Below, one piece after another: positions 23,415 to 37,190 of a stretch of 64,000 nucleotides of DNA. The stretch is from Liolophura sinensis (lineage: Eukaryota > Mollusca > Polyplacophora > Chitonida > Chitonidae). The stretch lies in the NCBI RefSeq assembly GCF_032854445.1, contig NC_088295.1:86633836-86697835 (forward strand), in the 5' to 3' direction. The position numbers and the translations under genes are program-made. Under the pieces are notes generated by a model that ran no database searches, was not told the origin of the DNA, and saw only the letters and a program-made list of their open reading frames with translations. The first letter of the stretch is position 1; each line of letters starts with the position of its first letter.

Positions 23415-26400
23415 CTGCATATACAGTGGGAGGGTAGATGTACATGTGGTCCCCCTGACACCATTATGACCAGTGACCACTTCAATGAACAGAGCTGGAC
23501 ATCACACCTTTAATTAACAGGTAAGTACTATAATGGACACTTACCAAGCCCCCAGGGCATCCACAATCTACTGATCAGTTATCTGGACATTACAATGTGG
23601 CAGGGCATCAGGCTAAAACATGAAAGGAATGGGCCTCTGACAAATGACCACTTACACCTCAGACAAAATCATCAAGTGTTTTCACACTATAACCTTAGGT
23701 TGCTAAGAGAATATCAAAGCAAAATGTAAGAATACCCCTGCCCTCTGAAACCTCTATACACTGACCAAAAACAGGATGAAACAATTTTTTCTGCACTAAT
23801 TTCCATATGAACTATCAGATACCAGCAAGATGATGGACCTTCAATCTTGCTGATCCACAAATAAGTTTTTATCACAGTGCAGAAGCACACACACACTGAG
23901 AAGCTGCATAGGATATACTAAAAAGCTGGATATTTCAACTTCCAATATTTTGACACTTAAGATTAGAATTAAAACTTGTAAAAAACACTGAAATATCAAA
24001 AACAGGCCTTCTCAGTTTATTAACAGTGCATACATGTTTTTGTCACAGTTTTATCGTAAAATAGTAAAATATTACTATTTGTGCCATGTAAGAGCTTTCA
24101 TGAATGACAATCAGCAGTCACTGAGAATTGTAGATTGTGTAGAACAGAGTATGTTAAGTGGCCTTTCATTTTCTGGCTGGCAATAAGACAGGAAGATATC
24201 AATGGAGGTGGTGATAAATACCAGACCAGATTTGAGATGGAAACTGGGGCATTAGGTAACCCCGTTTAAGTGCTTTCACGTAGCAATGACATAACATTGG
24301 CAGAGATGAGGTAACTCTTGGCAGAATGTATTGTTTACAGAGGCAAGAATATAGTTTGTAGATCAGGGCTTGACTTGAACCTTAGCCACAGACGGCCCAA
24401 GGTATGCTTACACGGTGCCCTGAGGCAACCACTCGCTACTAATGATCCAATTATTGAGGCACTAAACTCTGGTAATCACCAAATTACCCTTTATGTACTC
24501 AATAAACTCATCATAAAAACGGACTAAAACTCATTAACGATTTAACCTCTTGATCCAAAGGGAAAACTACAAAGATTACACCTCCCCTTAAACAAAGCAC
24601 AGTTGTCTAGTTTTTAGCTAAAATTTACATGAATAAGGACATGGTTTTTAAAACATTAAACTTACTTGGTATTTAATTAAAATTCTTTTCTTTACTTTTT
24701 GGAAATTATTTGGAATGAAAGTATGTTTGACTTCAAATCCTCATGCAATGAAACCAGCAAGTGATTATTCATGGGAAGAGTTCAGACATATCTTTTCCAG
24801 TCGTTTCAGAAGAAACTGACACATCAAAGCAAACAACTCTCTAGTAAAATTTTTGTATTAGACTCCAAAGACACAGTTCCTATCAGATACTAATGATTAC
24901 TGTATCTAAAAAATCTACATATTCTTTATGTCTACTTTACAAATGCCTATAAATTTACATAGTCATGTTATCTACTTTACAAATGTCTATAAATCTACTT
25001 CTTATCTTATCTGCTTATACATAAATAATACTTCCACATGTACTTGCTTTACAATTCATACAAGATGCCAGTATCCATTAGGTCTCCTATAATCTCTACA
25101 TTTCTACAATGCTTTGGAATGCAACCTTCAGACCTTTAGAAAGCATATCTAACTTAACACGTAACACAAAGTAATTCTCATGACATAAGAGTCATTATTT
25201 AATTATCATGAAGACAACTGTATAATTTGGATAAAAATGTACATCTAAACCATTATATATCAGTGTTTGTGTTCTCAGAAAACAAGGTTCTTTCCGTTAA
25301 TGATGGATACTCTGAGACGTCCAACGATACAGTTATATGATTCAGTTACATGTTCACGTATGTATAGTGAATCCTTGGCTTATCGTCTACTGACAGAGAC
25401 CCGTAGCCACAGAGTAAGAGGAAATCTATACCTTATACATGTACTAGTATACTACCAGATGTAGTGGTTTAACTGTACCATTCATTACCAGTCTGATGAG
25501 TGTTATGATACCATAAAGCAGCACCATGAAGGAGGGTGGTGTGTTTATTGCAACAGGAAGTAAACACTAAGATTGTCTAAATAAAGATGAACTACAAGCC
25601 AGGGTCAAGAAAATCATCATTAAATGTCATCAAATATCCAAAGTAGTCTAGCAGAACCACACAGGGACATTTATTACTCCTGGAAGCAGTGTAACTGGCC
25701 TGGCTTCTGCGAGAGACCGCCTAGCTTCTGGGAGAGACCGGTGTAAATGTGCAAAATGAAATGGCTGTCCTAACAGTCAGTAATTTAAACTGAAGATGAA
25801 TTCAGTTATATGTTATCTGAGAAGTAAACACTGATTACTAAACTACCTGGATTATTTCAGCCACCAGGTGCTAAAGTAATGTTTTATACATGGCCAGCTC
25901 TGATCAGTGTAGGCCATGTTTGTCATTTTCCATACTTCACTAGCAGAAAAAACAAAACCAAATAAAACATGTGCAATCAGTGGAAGCTCTGAGATGGCTG
26001 TTATATCTACAAAATGTTTTTTCAATTAACAAAAACTACATGATGAACCCATGTCCAATCATGCCCCACTTATATGTGTGGTTTACATTCAGTCAGTGGC
26101 CACTGGACAAGGCTAACAGTCTGCATGCGTGTTATGAAAACAGTGGCTGTTCTGCTTGTCAAGCAATAACCAAGCTGAAAACAGGCTTGCTTTGACTGAC
26201 CTTCTTTCAACTGGGACCACCTACTACTACACTTTTCTTGATATATAAACCAAAACAAGCTTTTACTATTAAACAGTCGATAATGCTAAATATATTTTTC
26301 TATCTCTCTTTTTCTTTATCATGTACAGGGTGTATAACACCACTAGGACATGCACAGGATTTCATCAACGATTCATTAGCAGCAATCCACAAAGTCTCTG

Positions 26401-26643
26401 AACTTTTATACCCACATAAATTTCAGAGTTCTGAATGTACTACACTCAATCAAAACAAACATATTAAATAACTGACATAGAAAAGGTACATTTTACTGTT
26501 TATCAGTTATTAAATATTTGAGCTAAATCTGTTGTAAGGTTTCTTTTATTAAAAAGTGTGGAAATTGTCTTGCACTAGAGCAAGATAAAATTCAATTTGT
26601 TCTAATGTAGCCGTGAGCATTACTTGGTTCTGTTTGCTCTTAC
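23415..26643. other. no gene supported; small direct duplications
   Basis: A+T-rich, likely intronic. At 24931-24999 a unit containing TCTACTTTACAAATG and CTATAAAT occurs twice with a 40-base period. At 25699-25740 a 21-base unit (CCTGGCTTCTGCGAGAGACCG, then CCTAGCTTCTGGGAGAGACCG) is tandemly duplicated. No convincing exon. Confidence 0.4.
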
Positions 26644-26774
26644 ACAATTACTGACAAGAGTAAAGACTTCCACATGTGCGTGCAAAGTCAGTTGGACAGA
26701 ATTACAGTTAGCTAACTTTGGAACAACAATCTTCAAGGTTGCACGATCCATCAAAAGGCACGCCAGTACAAAAA
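26644..26774 (-). CDS. candidate internal exon (131 bases)
   Basis: Minus-strand open stretch between an acceptor ending TGGGCTTTGATCAG (preceded by a T-run) and a GTAAGAG donor. One frame is open for 43 codons, starting FVLACLLMDRATLKIVVPKL and ending EVFTLVSNC. It needs one base from the previous exon and ends in phase 0. A TGA lies in the acceptor region just before the predicted start. The phase is not directly compatible with the flanking candidates at 28051 and 23414, so further exons would have to lie between. Chance remains a real explanation. Confidence 0.25.
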
Positions 26775-28050
26775 CTGATCAAAGCCCAAAAAGTTTGCTA
26801 ACATCTCTTTGTAGAATTCTTTGATTTTTCCCACAGATGTAGCATAAATATCTCCTACCCACATGCAGATCAAGGGTAACAATATTTTTCAAAAGAGGAG
26901 AATCAAGATGCCATAACCATTGGTCATTTAAGGATGATGAGCAAAGGTCTGAGGTAGGCCCCGTAGTTTTGCTAACAATAATTCAACATCATAAGTAGCC
27001 ACATGTTGACAGCTCAACTCCAGGCCATTGCTCAAGAACCTGTACAACAGCTGTGTGTTAGCTTACATCCTCATCAGCCAAGCAGCGTATCTAGATAGCG
27101 CATCGCAAGGCCAATTGCTACCCAAGGATACCTGAACAGAAATACACAGCATTATGCTATGCCAGTAATGTGGAGGTATGCATGTCAAAACTGTGCACTT
27201 TGCTGCAGAAATAGAACAGCTTCAGCTTACTTTCCAAAAAACATTCAGGAAGCCTAGAGACCTATAGAGCTGCATATTGCTATCCTTGCAATCCATTGGA
27301 CTACCAAACAGACAGGTGTCATTGTATGAGGCAATTTATTGTAAAGGTTCCTGGTTAATCTACCCTTATTCCACCATTGGCCAGGGCCAGCATGGTTCTG
27401 TGACCTCAGGTGTTCTGCACCATCTGATGGTAATTGGTATTTAAGCATAAGCACTGCATTATAAGCCTGTTGATAGATGGAGGGATATGGCATATGTTAA
27501 AAAGCTGCTGATGATCGGCTCTTCAGCAAGGTTCTGACTAATGGGAGATCATAATGGACCACACTGCTTGTGGCATAACCCATTCACACAAGTGTACCTA
27601 CATCTATTTAATACAGGGTTTGGGTGCCAATGCCAGACTGCCATTTCTAACATCACATCAAACATAACGGTATACCAACATCATACATTCTAAGCACCTG
27701 TTCGCTGGTCAGATTATAAACTTGGATGCACAGACATTCAGACATCACACACTGCGTGTTATCAACAGAAACTAATATAATCAATGTAAAGTCATAACAA
27801 TATTTGGCCACAGTACTGAAAATTGCATGATGATGATCATTTATGTGTGCATATATATATGTATTAAGCTGCCCATTGCTGAAGAATCCAAGATCCTTAT
27901 CACCTACAAAAAAAAAAACAAAAAAACGATGGTTTCAATATGAATATTTTTAAATCTGTTATGATTATACTCGCAAGTAATGCCAGATTACTCGGAAGCT
28001 CAGGGCACGGATTAACTAGGGCCTCGACAGTCAGGAAGCCCCAGGCTTAC

Positions 28051-28115
28051 ATATGGTTTGACTCGCCTCACCCCTGCACCAGCCACGACCAGAGATGCCA
28101 CTGGGGGATGAGGGT
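28051..28115 (-). CDS. candidate internal exon (65 bases)
   Basis: Minus-strand stretch after an acceptor ending TACATCTGCAG, before a donor TAT|GTAAGCC. With the single base left by the exon at 28364-28423, the junction codon is Asp and the frame continues PHPPVASLVVAGAGVRRVKP plus Y, ending in phase 0. Codon third positions are varied and G+C is higher than the surroundings, as expected for coding sequence. The phase match with its neighbour, 248 bases away, makes this one of the better pairs. Protein family not recognised. Confidence 0.4.
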
Positions 28116-28363
28116 CTGCAGATGTATACACAGGAGTTTTTCTGAAGCAATCGGCCAGACAACTCGTCTGCTGCCACCCATAAATAGCTTTATTTATACA
28201 TCTGTCTTCTGGATACCTGCAATTGGGGCAGGGGTTTGAGCGGGACCAAAGACAGTATCAATCACACGATTGGACAAACAAGTGCAGAGCTTCAAACTGA
28301 CCATCAGTGTCTGTCTCTTCATGCTAACCATCATCCTCAAGTGCTTTATCAAAGCCTGATTAC

Positions 28364-28423
28364 CTGCACCTTCAGGAGATACTGCCTTCAGAATACAGTC
28401 TTCTCCAAAAGGGACACTCCGAT
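28364..28423 (-). CDS. candidate internal exon (60 bases)
   Basis: Minus-strand stretch with a strong acceptor (TTTGCAGCTCTCCCTTGAG) and a CAG|GTAATC donor. The open frame reads RSVPFGEDCILKAVSPEGA with one base needed at the start and one left at the end, joining in phase to 28051-28115. Both lie in a patch of higher G+C. Function unknown. Confidence 0.4.
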
Positions 28424-31400
28424 CTCAAGGGAGAGCTGCAAATCTCTGTCTAGCTTGAGTAGAATGGTCTGTTTATGTGATCTTATAGTATTTTGTCCAA
28501 TCCTTCAGAGGCATTGCTCCTGGCAATCAGCCACTGCTGACTTGGACTGAGGGCTGCTCCCTGTTCCTGAATATCACAGGATTTCCTCCTGTTGTGTGCT
28601 TCTCTAATTGACTCTTCCTTATTGTTGTAAGAACAGCCCCCACCCCTCACTCCTGGCACTGGTGGAGTGGTGGATTATCACCAGATCTCCACTAACATGA
28701 ACCACAGATACAATGATTTACCCAACAGGCTTTTACCCGCAGCTGGTTTGATAATCACACACACCATTAGCTCTGTTTACTTTAATAGATAAATTTTAAA
28801 TACACATAAATAAATGAAAAAATATTTATTTTAGAAAGAAAAATATAACCAGGCTTTGTTTGTGATATTATAGGTTCATTCCTAGTATGGTTACAATAAT
28901 ACAAGAGTTTGCACTGTAATTGTAGCTTGTGTACTGATCACGTCATTATTTCTTCAAAGGATTATAACTGAGAAGGTAAGAACAAAATATGAATTTTAAT
29001 ATAACGACAAGTTGCAGAACAATATTACACCATATATCCTCATATTTGGTTATCAGGGTGAACCTGTGTTATTTCCAAAACCAGGTGTAATGTTTGCTAG
29101 TGGGATGTAAGCGATACAGAACCTCAGGACACCTGGAGTGTGCCACTGGGGGCTATTAGAGGTTCAGCAGTCAGACAAACATGGCCCATCTCTCAACAGG
29201 TCAATATCGGCAAGGTATAGGCAAATCATAGGTGAGGACTGTGTCCCAGGCTAACTCTCTCACCTGTACTATGTTATACTACACACCCTGGGGGCACGGG
29301 CTTGGTTGCCAAAGAAAACAGGGCAGTGTGAAGTAACAACAGTAGTACATGCTGTCTTCACAGGGTTTCAAGTTTACATGGAAACAGATAGGGGAACACA
29401 TCAATTACATAGTCAGAAAACCAGTTGGCAAGCTGACTCTAAATGATCAACAAAACCCAATATCATTGAACTTTACACAAAAATGTCTAACTTCTTCTTA
29501 AGGCATGACTGTCTGAGGCAAGCCCTTTCTACTCATTTAGCATTTGGTTTCTGTTTTTTTCCTTTATTAATGGTTGAACTCTCTGAACAAAACAGCTGCT
29601 TTTGGTCCAGACATATTTACCTAGTTTTGTCCTGTTTTAACAAGATTATCAATTTCCTGACTCATGACACAAGAGAAACACGGGGAGAAACTGTCAAAAT
29701 ATCGTGAGTTCCACCCAGTGTTGAGTTCTGGTCATTAGCACTACTCGGACAGTTTGACTGAGACTGGAACGTGATGTTCACAAACATGATTAATAAAGCC
29801 AACTTGCCATGGGTACCAGCACCAGGTCAAAGATCTTAAGACTTTTCTTCCACAAGTCACAAAGGAGGACAGATGAGAAATGAAGACATATTCCCTTGCA
29901 GCATAATATACTGCTTCATCCCACAAGGTTATACCTTCATGACCTCCTTCTAACGAGAAATCTTACTGCATTCCACAGCGTGTTCAATCTCATAATTAAT
30001 TTCAACTCATTAAATAAATCCCATCTAAAAACGATATTGTATTCTGTACATGTTAACTTAAAATTAATCTCCAAACAGCTTAGGTTATTCCATAATAAGT
30101 CTTTGACATTACATGGCGCTTGTCAAAAATCTAAATAACATAACACATCCTGTTTCATAACTACAATTACAATCTATCTATTCCATCTCAAAATAAATCT
30201 TCCCTTAACAGAACTCATTTATTAGTAATTATTAAAACTGCATACACTCTGTTTCATTTCATAATAAACTACATGCTGCCTGTATCATTATGCTAAAGCC
30301 GTGACAGAATGACAGAATGTTCTCATGCAGTCAGCATTATAATGACTCTATTCCATTAATTTTATTTTCCATATTAAATGGCTATGTTATTTATGACTAT
30401 AACAAATAAATACTTTTGGCACAAAAAAAAAAAAAAATTAAAAACAGAGCAAATTAATTTGGGGGCAAAACTGACTTTTCCTGAAATCATCTTACATAAG
30501 TTTATCCAAAATTCAATTTATTTTAGTCTATTCCATAACAATGGAAGTCACTGCTTATTCAGATCACCTCATTTCCTGATATATGTACATCATATGTAAA
30601 ATCATAAAATTCATCATGTTCAACAGTTCATTTAATTTTCATTTCCATGCCATATTATTCTGGGTTACTATAATAATCCTTACAATATCTTTAATATTAC
30701 AAACAATAATGTTACTAAAATATATTAACAAACATATCTAACTTCTTTGATCCATAAATAATCTGTTTAAATGTAAAGCAAGCTAACGTGTATGTACTAT
30801 TCATGCATTGTCTCACAATACTAGCATATACTACAGGTATGATTTGTAATAGGTTGAAGCACTGGGATTATTTCCTTAAATTACTGCTCACCTGAAATTA
30901 CTGGTGCTGTAAATTCCTGCAACCCCTCCAGTGTAACCACAAGTATTCCATGCAAAGTATTTCAATGGCAAGAAGATAACAGTGAAATCACACAAAGTTT
31001 AGAAGAGTTAAAAAAAATTGTTTGTCCACAATACAAATTCCTTCACTGTGATCCAAAAGCTGACTGTTAATAAAGTAGCTCATAAAAGACAGTCCTGAAC
31101 AGGAAGGGTTAGTGAGTCAGGTATGATACAGGCAATTGCCAAGGGATGGTACTCATTCTGCCACTTAGTTGTAAATAAGTAGCTACAGAAGCTGTCTGAG
31201 ACAATGTAGTTATACTGACAGTTCATTGCAGGAGGAGGGTTAATCAATCTGTGGAATCTTAACCCCAGGACTTCCCCACCTGAACCTGGCTAACACAGGT
31301 GAAGCCATGGGCAGGGATGAGGCTGTGCCATCACAGACACTCACAGTAACACCTCTACAAACAAGCCTGTCATATTCACACAATATTGCAGAAGGTACAG

Positions 31401-33960
31401 TCAGGCTAAGACAGCCCCCTCCCTCTAATCAGTGAAGAAGAGTATAGTACTGGGGTATGTATCTCCAGCGGACTTGGGTGAAGACTTCACTTGCCCCAGC
31501 AGTGGAAGCCAATAGTCCTGTCATACACTAGAACAGACTCTAAAATACTGACTGCTTGAAAGCTGACTTCAGCTCAACACTCCAGCAGGCCAGAACCAGG
31601 TGCTGTGAGTTAAGAGGCCAGCCAACCAGTGCAGGAGCTATCAGAGGGGGGCAGGACTGGGGGATTGATGATCAGTGTTCAGCCTGTAACTTTACTGAGC
31701 AGAAAGGCCTGCTGTCAGAGGTGGAGATAATGACAATAGAGCCATGGTTGTCCACTCATCAGGAGCCTACCCAGCGCAGCCTGCCATCTACACAGATCTA
31801 GAGATGGCCAAACTATACACCTTTAACCCTCAACAGGCTCCATGATAAGTCATCAAATTCTACCCATCCTGTTCCTGATAATTCCTCCCAATATTTTCTA
31901 CAGGTTCTCTGATTCACAGCACCACAGCAGGTATAGCTGTTGTTTATCAACAGTTTCAGCCCATGTGCAATGGCTGTCACTCAGGCCAAAAGGAGGGAAA
32001 AAGTTTTATTTCCACAAGCTGCCCTCGTGCATAACTGATTATTCTCCCATCAATCTCAGATTAAATTTGACAATAGACACCTAATCAGCCAGAAAACAAA
32101 AAGTTCAGGTGAAGCTTTTAATGTGCTATCATGATGAACAAATACAATACAAAAACTCTCCCACATGCTGTTTTTACTACAAGGATGGGAGCTCTCTACT
32201 TCCTCTGTTAGCGGTTGATATGCCTTGCAAAAGTCTGAATGAAAGCAACAAAATAAACAGGATGTGCTTGACCTGTGATAGCACATGTATGTGACAAAAA
32301 CTTCATAAAACATTAAGTTGCACACTGTACAGCATTCATATGTAACTGAAAAATACAAACCTCTGCCTTGCATGAGGTTTCAAGTGGCTGTTCTGAACTG
32401 TATGGTTGACTACGGGCTTTTGTGGATAGCTATAGTGGTGGACACAGAGGGCCCTTTAAGAATTAGGTCTCCGCAGGCCTGTAGGCATTATTGTCAGCTC
32501 ACTTCATCTAGCCACTGTTTACATACAATCACTACTACAGCATATCATAAGCTTATGCAATCTGCTTGACATATATATGCATCTCATTGTGGCTCACTTC
32601 GTTCATAGCCTTAATAGATTAGTATAGGTGTGAAGAGTTTTAAAGAGTTAAGCAAGTCATATCTCCTCGGCTCAGTGACCAGGCTGTGTGTGCTATGAAG
32701 CCAGACCTGTTTATTCTGCTGGTAACTGGAATGAAGTCTCAACCAAAGGCATCATTCAACCACAGCCTATTGGAATCTATTTATCTCTTGTAGTTTCTAA
32801 AGAGCTTCAGGTATACAAGTTATAAATGATGCACCTATCCTATAATCGTGGAAAAAAAGTTAAAGTTTTGGTAAATGTAAGCCAGCTGTGAATGAATAGT
32901 ATCAAGAATGAAGCACACTAGTATATGTATTATTAATGAGTGCTCAAAGCCTTTTAGTCCCCAAACGAGCTAGGAGTAGATTTTGGCAGGCTTTAAAGGT
33001 ATAAGCTGGGCCAGGGCTGGGGATATTGAGCCTTAAGTGTACCTGGATACAGCTAGATCACCTTGCCATGTGTACATTAGACACACGGGTGATTTGGAGA
33101 GAACCTCTGCTGCCCGGATACACCTGTAAATCTTGTGTACACGTTTTCAGGTTAGGAGGCAGGATTCTGCCAAATCTCCACATGGATTACAACTTGAAAT
33201 ATGTTCCACAACTGGTGGTGTTATATGTACATGGGTAAAAAATGTGTTATTTCATACAATGTTGAGATTAACAAATAAATTTTCATGAGGCAGCTGAGCA
33301 AATTGGTAAAATAATGTGAAACAATTCCAGTTATCAATTTCTGTTAAGATAGATTGAGAAACACGTTTTTAATGATATTGTTGCTCTGATGTCATAGTAT
33401 AACAGAGGGGATGGCTTGGAGAAAATTCTGCTTCCTTCTCTTTGCACAGAGCTACCCATATTTATCCAAAATCTCTTAATTAAGAGAATGAAACTACCTG
33501 AAATACTCGGAGATACCTATGCACAATTTTTCTGACAGTGTACGCAGGTTAACATTTTCCCTGCATTCTCACATTGGTACCCAAACGGGGGTTTCCATAG
33601 TGACTAAATCACTGATGATATCCATATATTTATATATTTTCAGAATGGCTCATAATTCAAACAAAACCAACAGCACCAGTACCCTACCTACATGGATAAC
33701 AATTGTACGGCCTAAAACAAGTAGAGGAGTGTGTCCAAAAGGTGAAGTTGGTGAAAGTTGGACATAACAAATAAACACTGGAGAAATGAAAACAGGACAA
33801 ATGACAATGGGCAGACAAAAACAGTTTTTACAAAACAAATGACAATATAGCTGTCAAATGTTACAAAGATGTATCAATTAAGAGTAGAGGCTGATAAGTG
33901 ATTAATGTTAGTGTAAAATCTAGCCACTTTCCCCCCATTTTCAGATGCACTCTCCCCCAA
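28424..33960. other. no gene supported
   Basis: Mostly A+T-rich and closed in all frames; 30000-30800 is particularly T- and A-rich. The plus-strand open frame 31556-31801 lies in a G+C-richer patch but has no clear splice sites (see findings). At 30892-30995 minus, an open frame ends at a fine GTGAGC donor, but its upstream part contains no AG and looks like the 3' end of an intron. Confidence 0.35.
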
Positions 33961-34245
33961 CCTGCACCTGTAGAATGGCTATGCTACACCTTCCTCTACC
34001 ACCTGCACCTGTAGAATGGTTATGCTACACTTTCCTCCCCCACCTGCACCTGTAGAATAGTTACACCTTCCTCCCCCACCTGCACCTGTAGAATGGTTAT
34101 GTTACACCTTCCTCCCCCACCTGCACCTGTAGAATGGTTATGCTACACCTCCCTCCCCCACCTGCACCTGTAGAATGGTTATGCTACATCTTACTCCCCC
34201 ACCTGCACCTGTAGAATGGTTATGGTACACCTTCCTCCCCCACCT
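33961..34245. repeat. 41-bp minisatellite, 7 copies
   Basis: Seven copies of a unit containing CCTGCACCTGTAGAATGGTT and TACACCTTCCTCCCCCA, with a 41-base period. The third copy is five bases short (GAATAGTTACACC). The plus strand is strongly pyrimidine-rich in each unit. Confidence 0.95.
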
Positions 34246-36369
34246 TATGAAAGCGCATTAGTTTTGATGTGTAGGCCTGTACCTTGACAGGCCCCAGTAA
34301 CAGTGACATCCCAGTGATAGGCTTAGGGACAGACAGCTATTACACTCCACTCCTGGCAGCTAGGCCCTTCAGGAAGCAGGGCTTAACAAGGCAGGAAACT
34401 GGCAACCTGACTCAGCAGGGACAAACATGAATGAAGCTAGTGGAGGGGCTCAATATATGTACATGTTCATTAACACAGTTTGGCAAGGGCATTGCCAACA
34501 TTTTTACACACTATGCTTTTAACAGCTTTCAGACAACCATAATACTAAAATGTACATGAAAGTCATATCATGTCTTAATCATCACTACTGTGATGTGTAC
34601 AGCATACCACAAAGACAAGACAGCATGAATGGCCGTAACAGTCATGTAAGGGTTTGCTGATGTACAAGTGCATTTCAAACAAGCAAGTGTATTTCACAAT
34701 AACTTTTACTTCCTTTGAGTTCATGACAAGAGGGAGATGAACCCTATAGGGGTGGAGATGAAACATCACTTAGGTGTACACTTACATGTATGTGTAACAG
34801 GTGAGATGTACATGCTGATAGTAGAGGTATACTTTGTGAAGCTATTTCACCTGGTGGAAAAGAATTCAATATTCTGAGTGCATCAAAGATCTTTAACAAC
34901 TATTCAAAACATACAGGTACACATGATCTGAGATAAACTTTGTCTGTTCTTTAGGTCAGCGAGTTTCATTACATTTTAACTTAATACTCATTCTTTATGA
35001 ATGAAACAGGATTTAGTGTTACCCCTGGGACTTTAAAGCATTTTTTAACGCTTCATGAACACAACTAGCCAGTCCACAGTTCTAATCGTGTCTGAATGAC
35101 CAGTGAACTGTAGCCTCTTCTTATCAAGCCAATTATGCCAAACCTGTGTTTTAATAGTGATAAAATCCAAACTGGTGCCCCTCAGGGATATTCTAATAAT
35201 CACATTCACCCAATTAACAGTTACCTGTTAACATGTCTCTCACACCTCTTCATTGATGATGAGTGTTTTACCTGAATACCCTAAGTGGACAGTGCAGAGA
35301 GATAACGGACAACACCTGTACATTTCAACAAAGATAACAATGTTCAAGTAGCTTAGGAGTGATAATAAAAAATACCTTACAGGTTTTATGTAAACATCTC
35401 TTTCAAAAACAATTTCAAAATCCAGGTTAGCAAATTATTTATCATGACTACATGGAGACAAATCTTATAGGGGTAGAGATAAACACATTATTTATCATGC
35501 TCACATACAGCTTGAGCAAACAACGAGTAATGATACAAGCTCCAACTGAAAGTGGTGAAACTGCTCAGTGTTATTTCTTGACAATCTCTGTATATTTATG
35601 GTCATTTCATTTTGTATGATTACAGAGGCACAATAACACTGGTTATATTGGTTGACTTTTCACTAAAAATCTTGTCCTGATCAGTTTAGAATAAGGACCT
35701 GAATATAGGCCTACAAATACACTCCTCATTAACATGCAATGAGGTAGAAGAATTACAGCACGGAAATGACCTAAAACTTCCATCCTGCAATCTGCTGATT
35801 AAGTCAACTTTGTAATTTGAATATTACCATTTTCGGCTTTCTGCTTTAATTCTATCTATGAACAAATCTAGGTTAATAGGATACCATGGCTCCATGAACG
35901 ATTCATACAGACTGCTTTTCCTCTTTAAACTACTTCATTAACTCCTTTACTCAAAATGCATCATGAGCATATGTCTGCATCAATGCCTTTTTTTTCTATT
36001 TTGCTGTGGTTCTCTTGTTCAGGCAAGTCATGCTTGTCCTCAAATCCCCAAAACCCACTGCATATCAGAGCCATACACTGTTCTGTATACACCTTGGCCT
36101 GTCCTTCACCAATCTCTGTGTATGGTTTGGGGTAGTGTCGTCTGAGTACCTGTCACAAACGAGCCATCCAGTAATTGGCCAGGTGATTGATTGTGAGCGG
36201 TCATGCTCTCACCTGACTGCCTGCATATCTAAGCATACACCTGGACTGCTGTCTTAGCACTGGCCTCTCTGCTCTTAGACAGAGAGCATGAGGTGCATTG
36301 AGATGAGTAGTTTGGGGTCAACAGATCAACCTCAGAGACATATACATTCAGTATGAACTGGTAAATATA
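34246..36369. other. no gene supported
   Basis: A+T-rich unique sequence between two minisatellites. Two overlapping plus-strand open frames near 35963-36257 have no recognised content. Confidence 0.35.
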
Positions 36370-37190
36370 AGACCCACATCCAGATCCACATGTGGTATGG
36401 AGTTCTGAGTATCAGACCCACATGTAGTATGATGTTCTGAGTATCAGACCCACACTCAAATCCACATGTAGTGTGAAGTTTTGAATATCAGATCCACATG
36501 TAGTATGAAGTTCTGAATATCAGATCCACATGTAGTGTGAAGTTCTGAATATCAGATCCACATGCAGTATGAAGTTCTGAATATCACATCCACATGTAGT
36601 ATGAAGTTCTGGATATCACATCCAGATCCAGATTCACATGTACATGTAGTATTAAGTTCTGAATATCAGATCCACATGTAGTATGAAGTTCTGGATATCA
36701 GATCCACATGTAGTAAGAAGTTCTGAATATCAGATCCACATGTAGTATTAAGTTCTGAATATCAGATCCACATGTAGTATGAAGTTCTGGATATCACATC
36801 CAGATCCAGATCCACATGCACATGTAGTATTAAGTTCTGAATATCAGATGCACATGTAGTAAGAAGTTCTGAATATCAGATGCACATGTAGTATTAAGTT
36901 CTGAATATCAGATGCACATGTAGTAAGAAGTTCTGAATATCAGATGCACATGTAGTAAGAAGTTTTGAATATCAGATCCACATGTAGTATGAAGTTCTGA
37001 ATATCAGATCCACATGTAGTAAGAAGTTCTGAATATCAGATGCACATCCAGATCCAGATACACATGTACATGTAGTATGAAGTTCTGAATATCAGATCCA
37101 CATGTAGTATGAAGTTCTGAATATCAGATCCACATGTAGTATTAAATTCTGAATATCAGATCCACACGTAGTATGAACTTCTGACATCGC
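36370..37190. repeat. 32-bp minisatellite with insertions, about 25 copies
   Basis: Head-to-tail copies of a 32-base unit containing CAGATCCACATGTAGTATGA and AGTTCTGAATAT. Common variants are AGTAAGAAG, AGTATTAAG and GATGCACATG. Several copies carry extra CATCCAGATCC or ACATGTACATG segments that expand the unit. Edge copies at the left are the most diverged (GGTATGGAG, GAGTATCAGACCC). Confidence 0.95.

Noticed and set aside
30892-30995. Minus-strand open frame into a TTCAG|GTGAGC donor
   Set aside because: The peptide looks natural, but there is no AG usable as an acceptor over the first ~75 bases after the in-frame TAA. That stretch resembles a pyrimidine-rich intron end; only a ~25-base micro-exon could remain.
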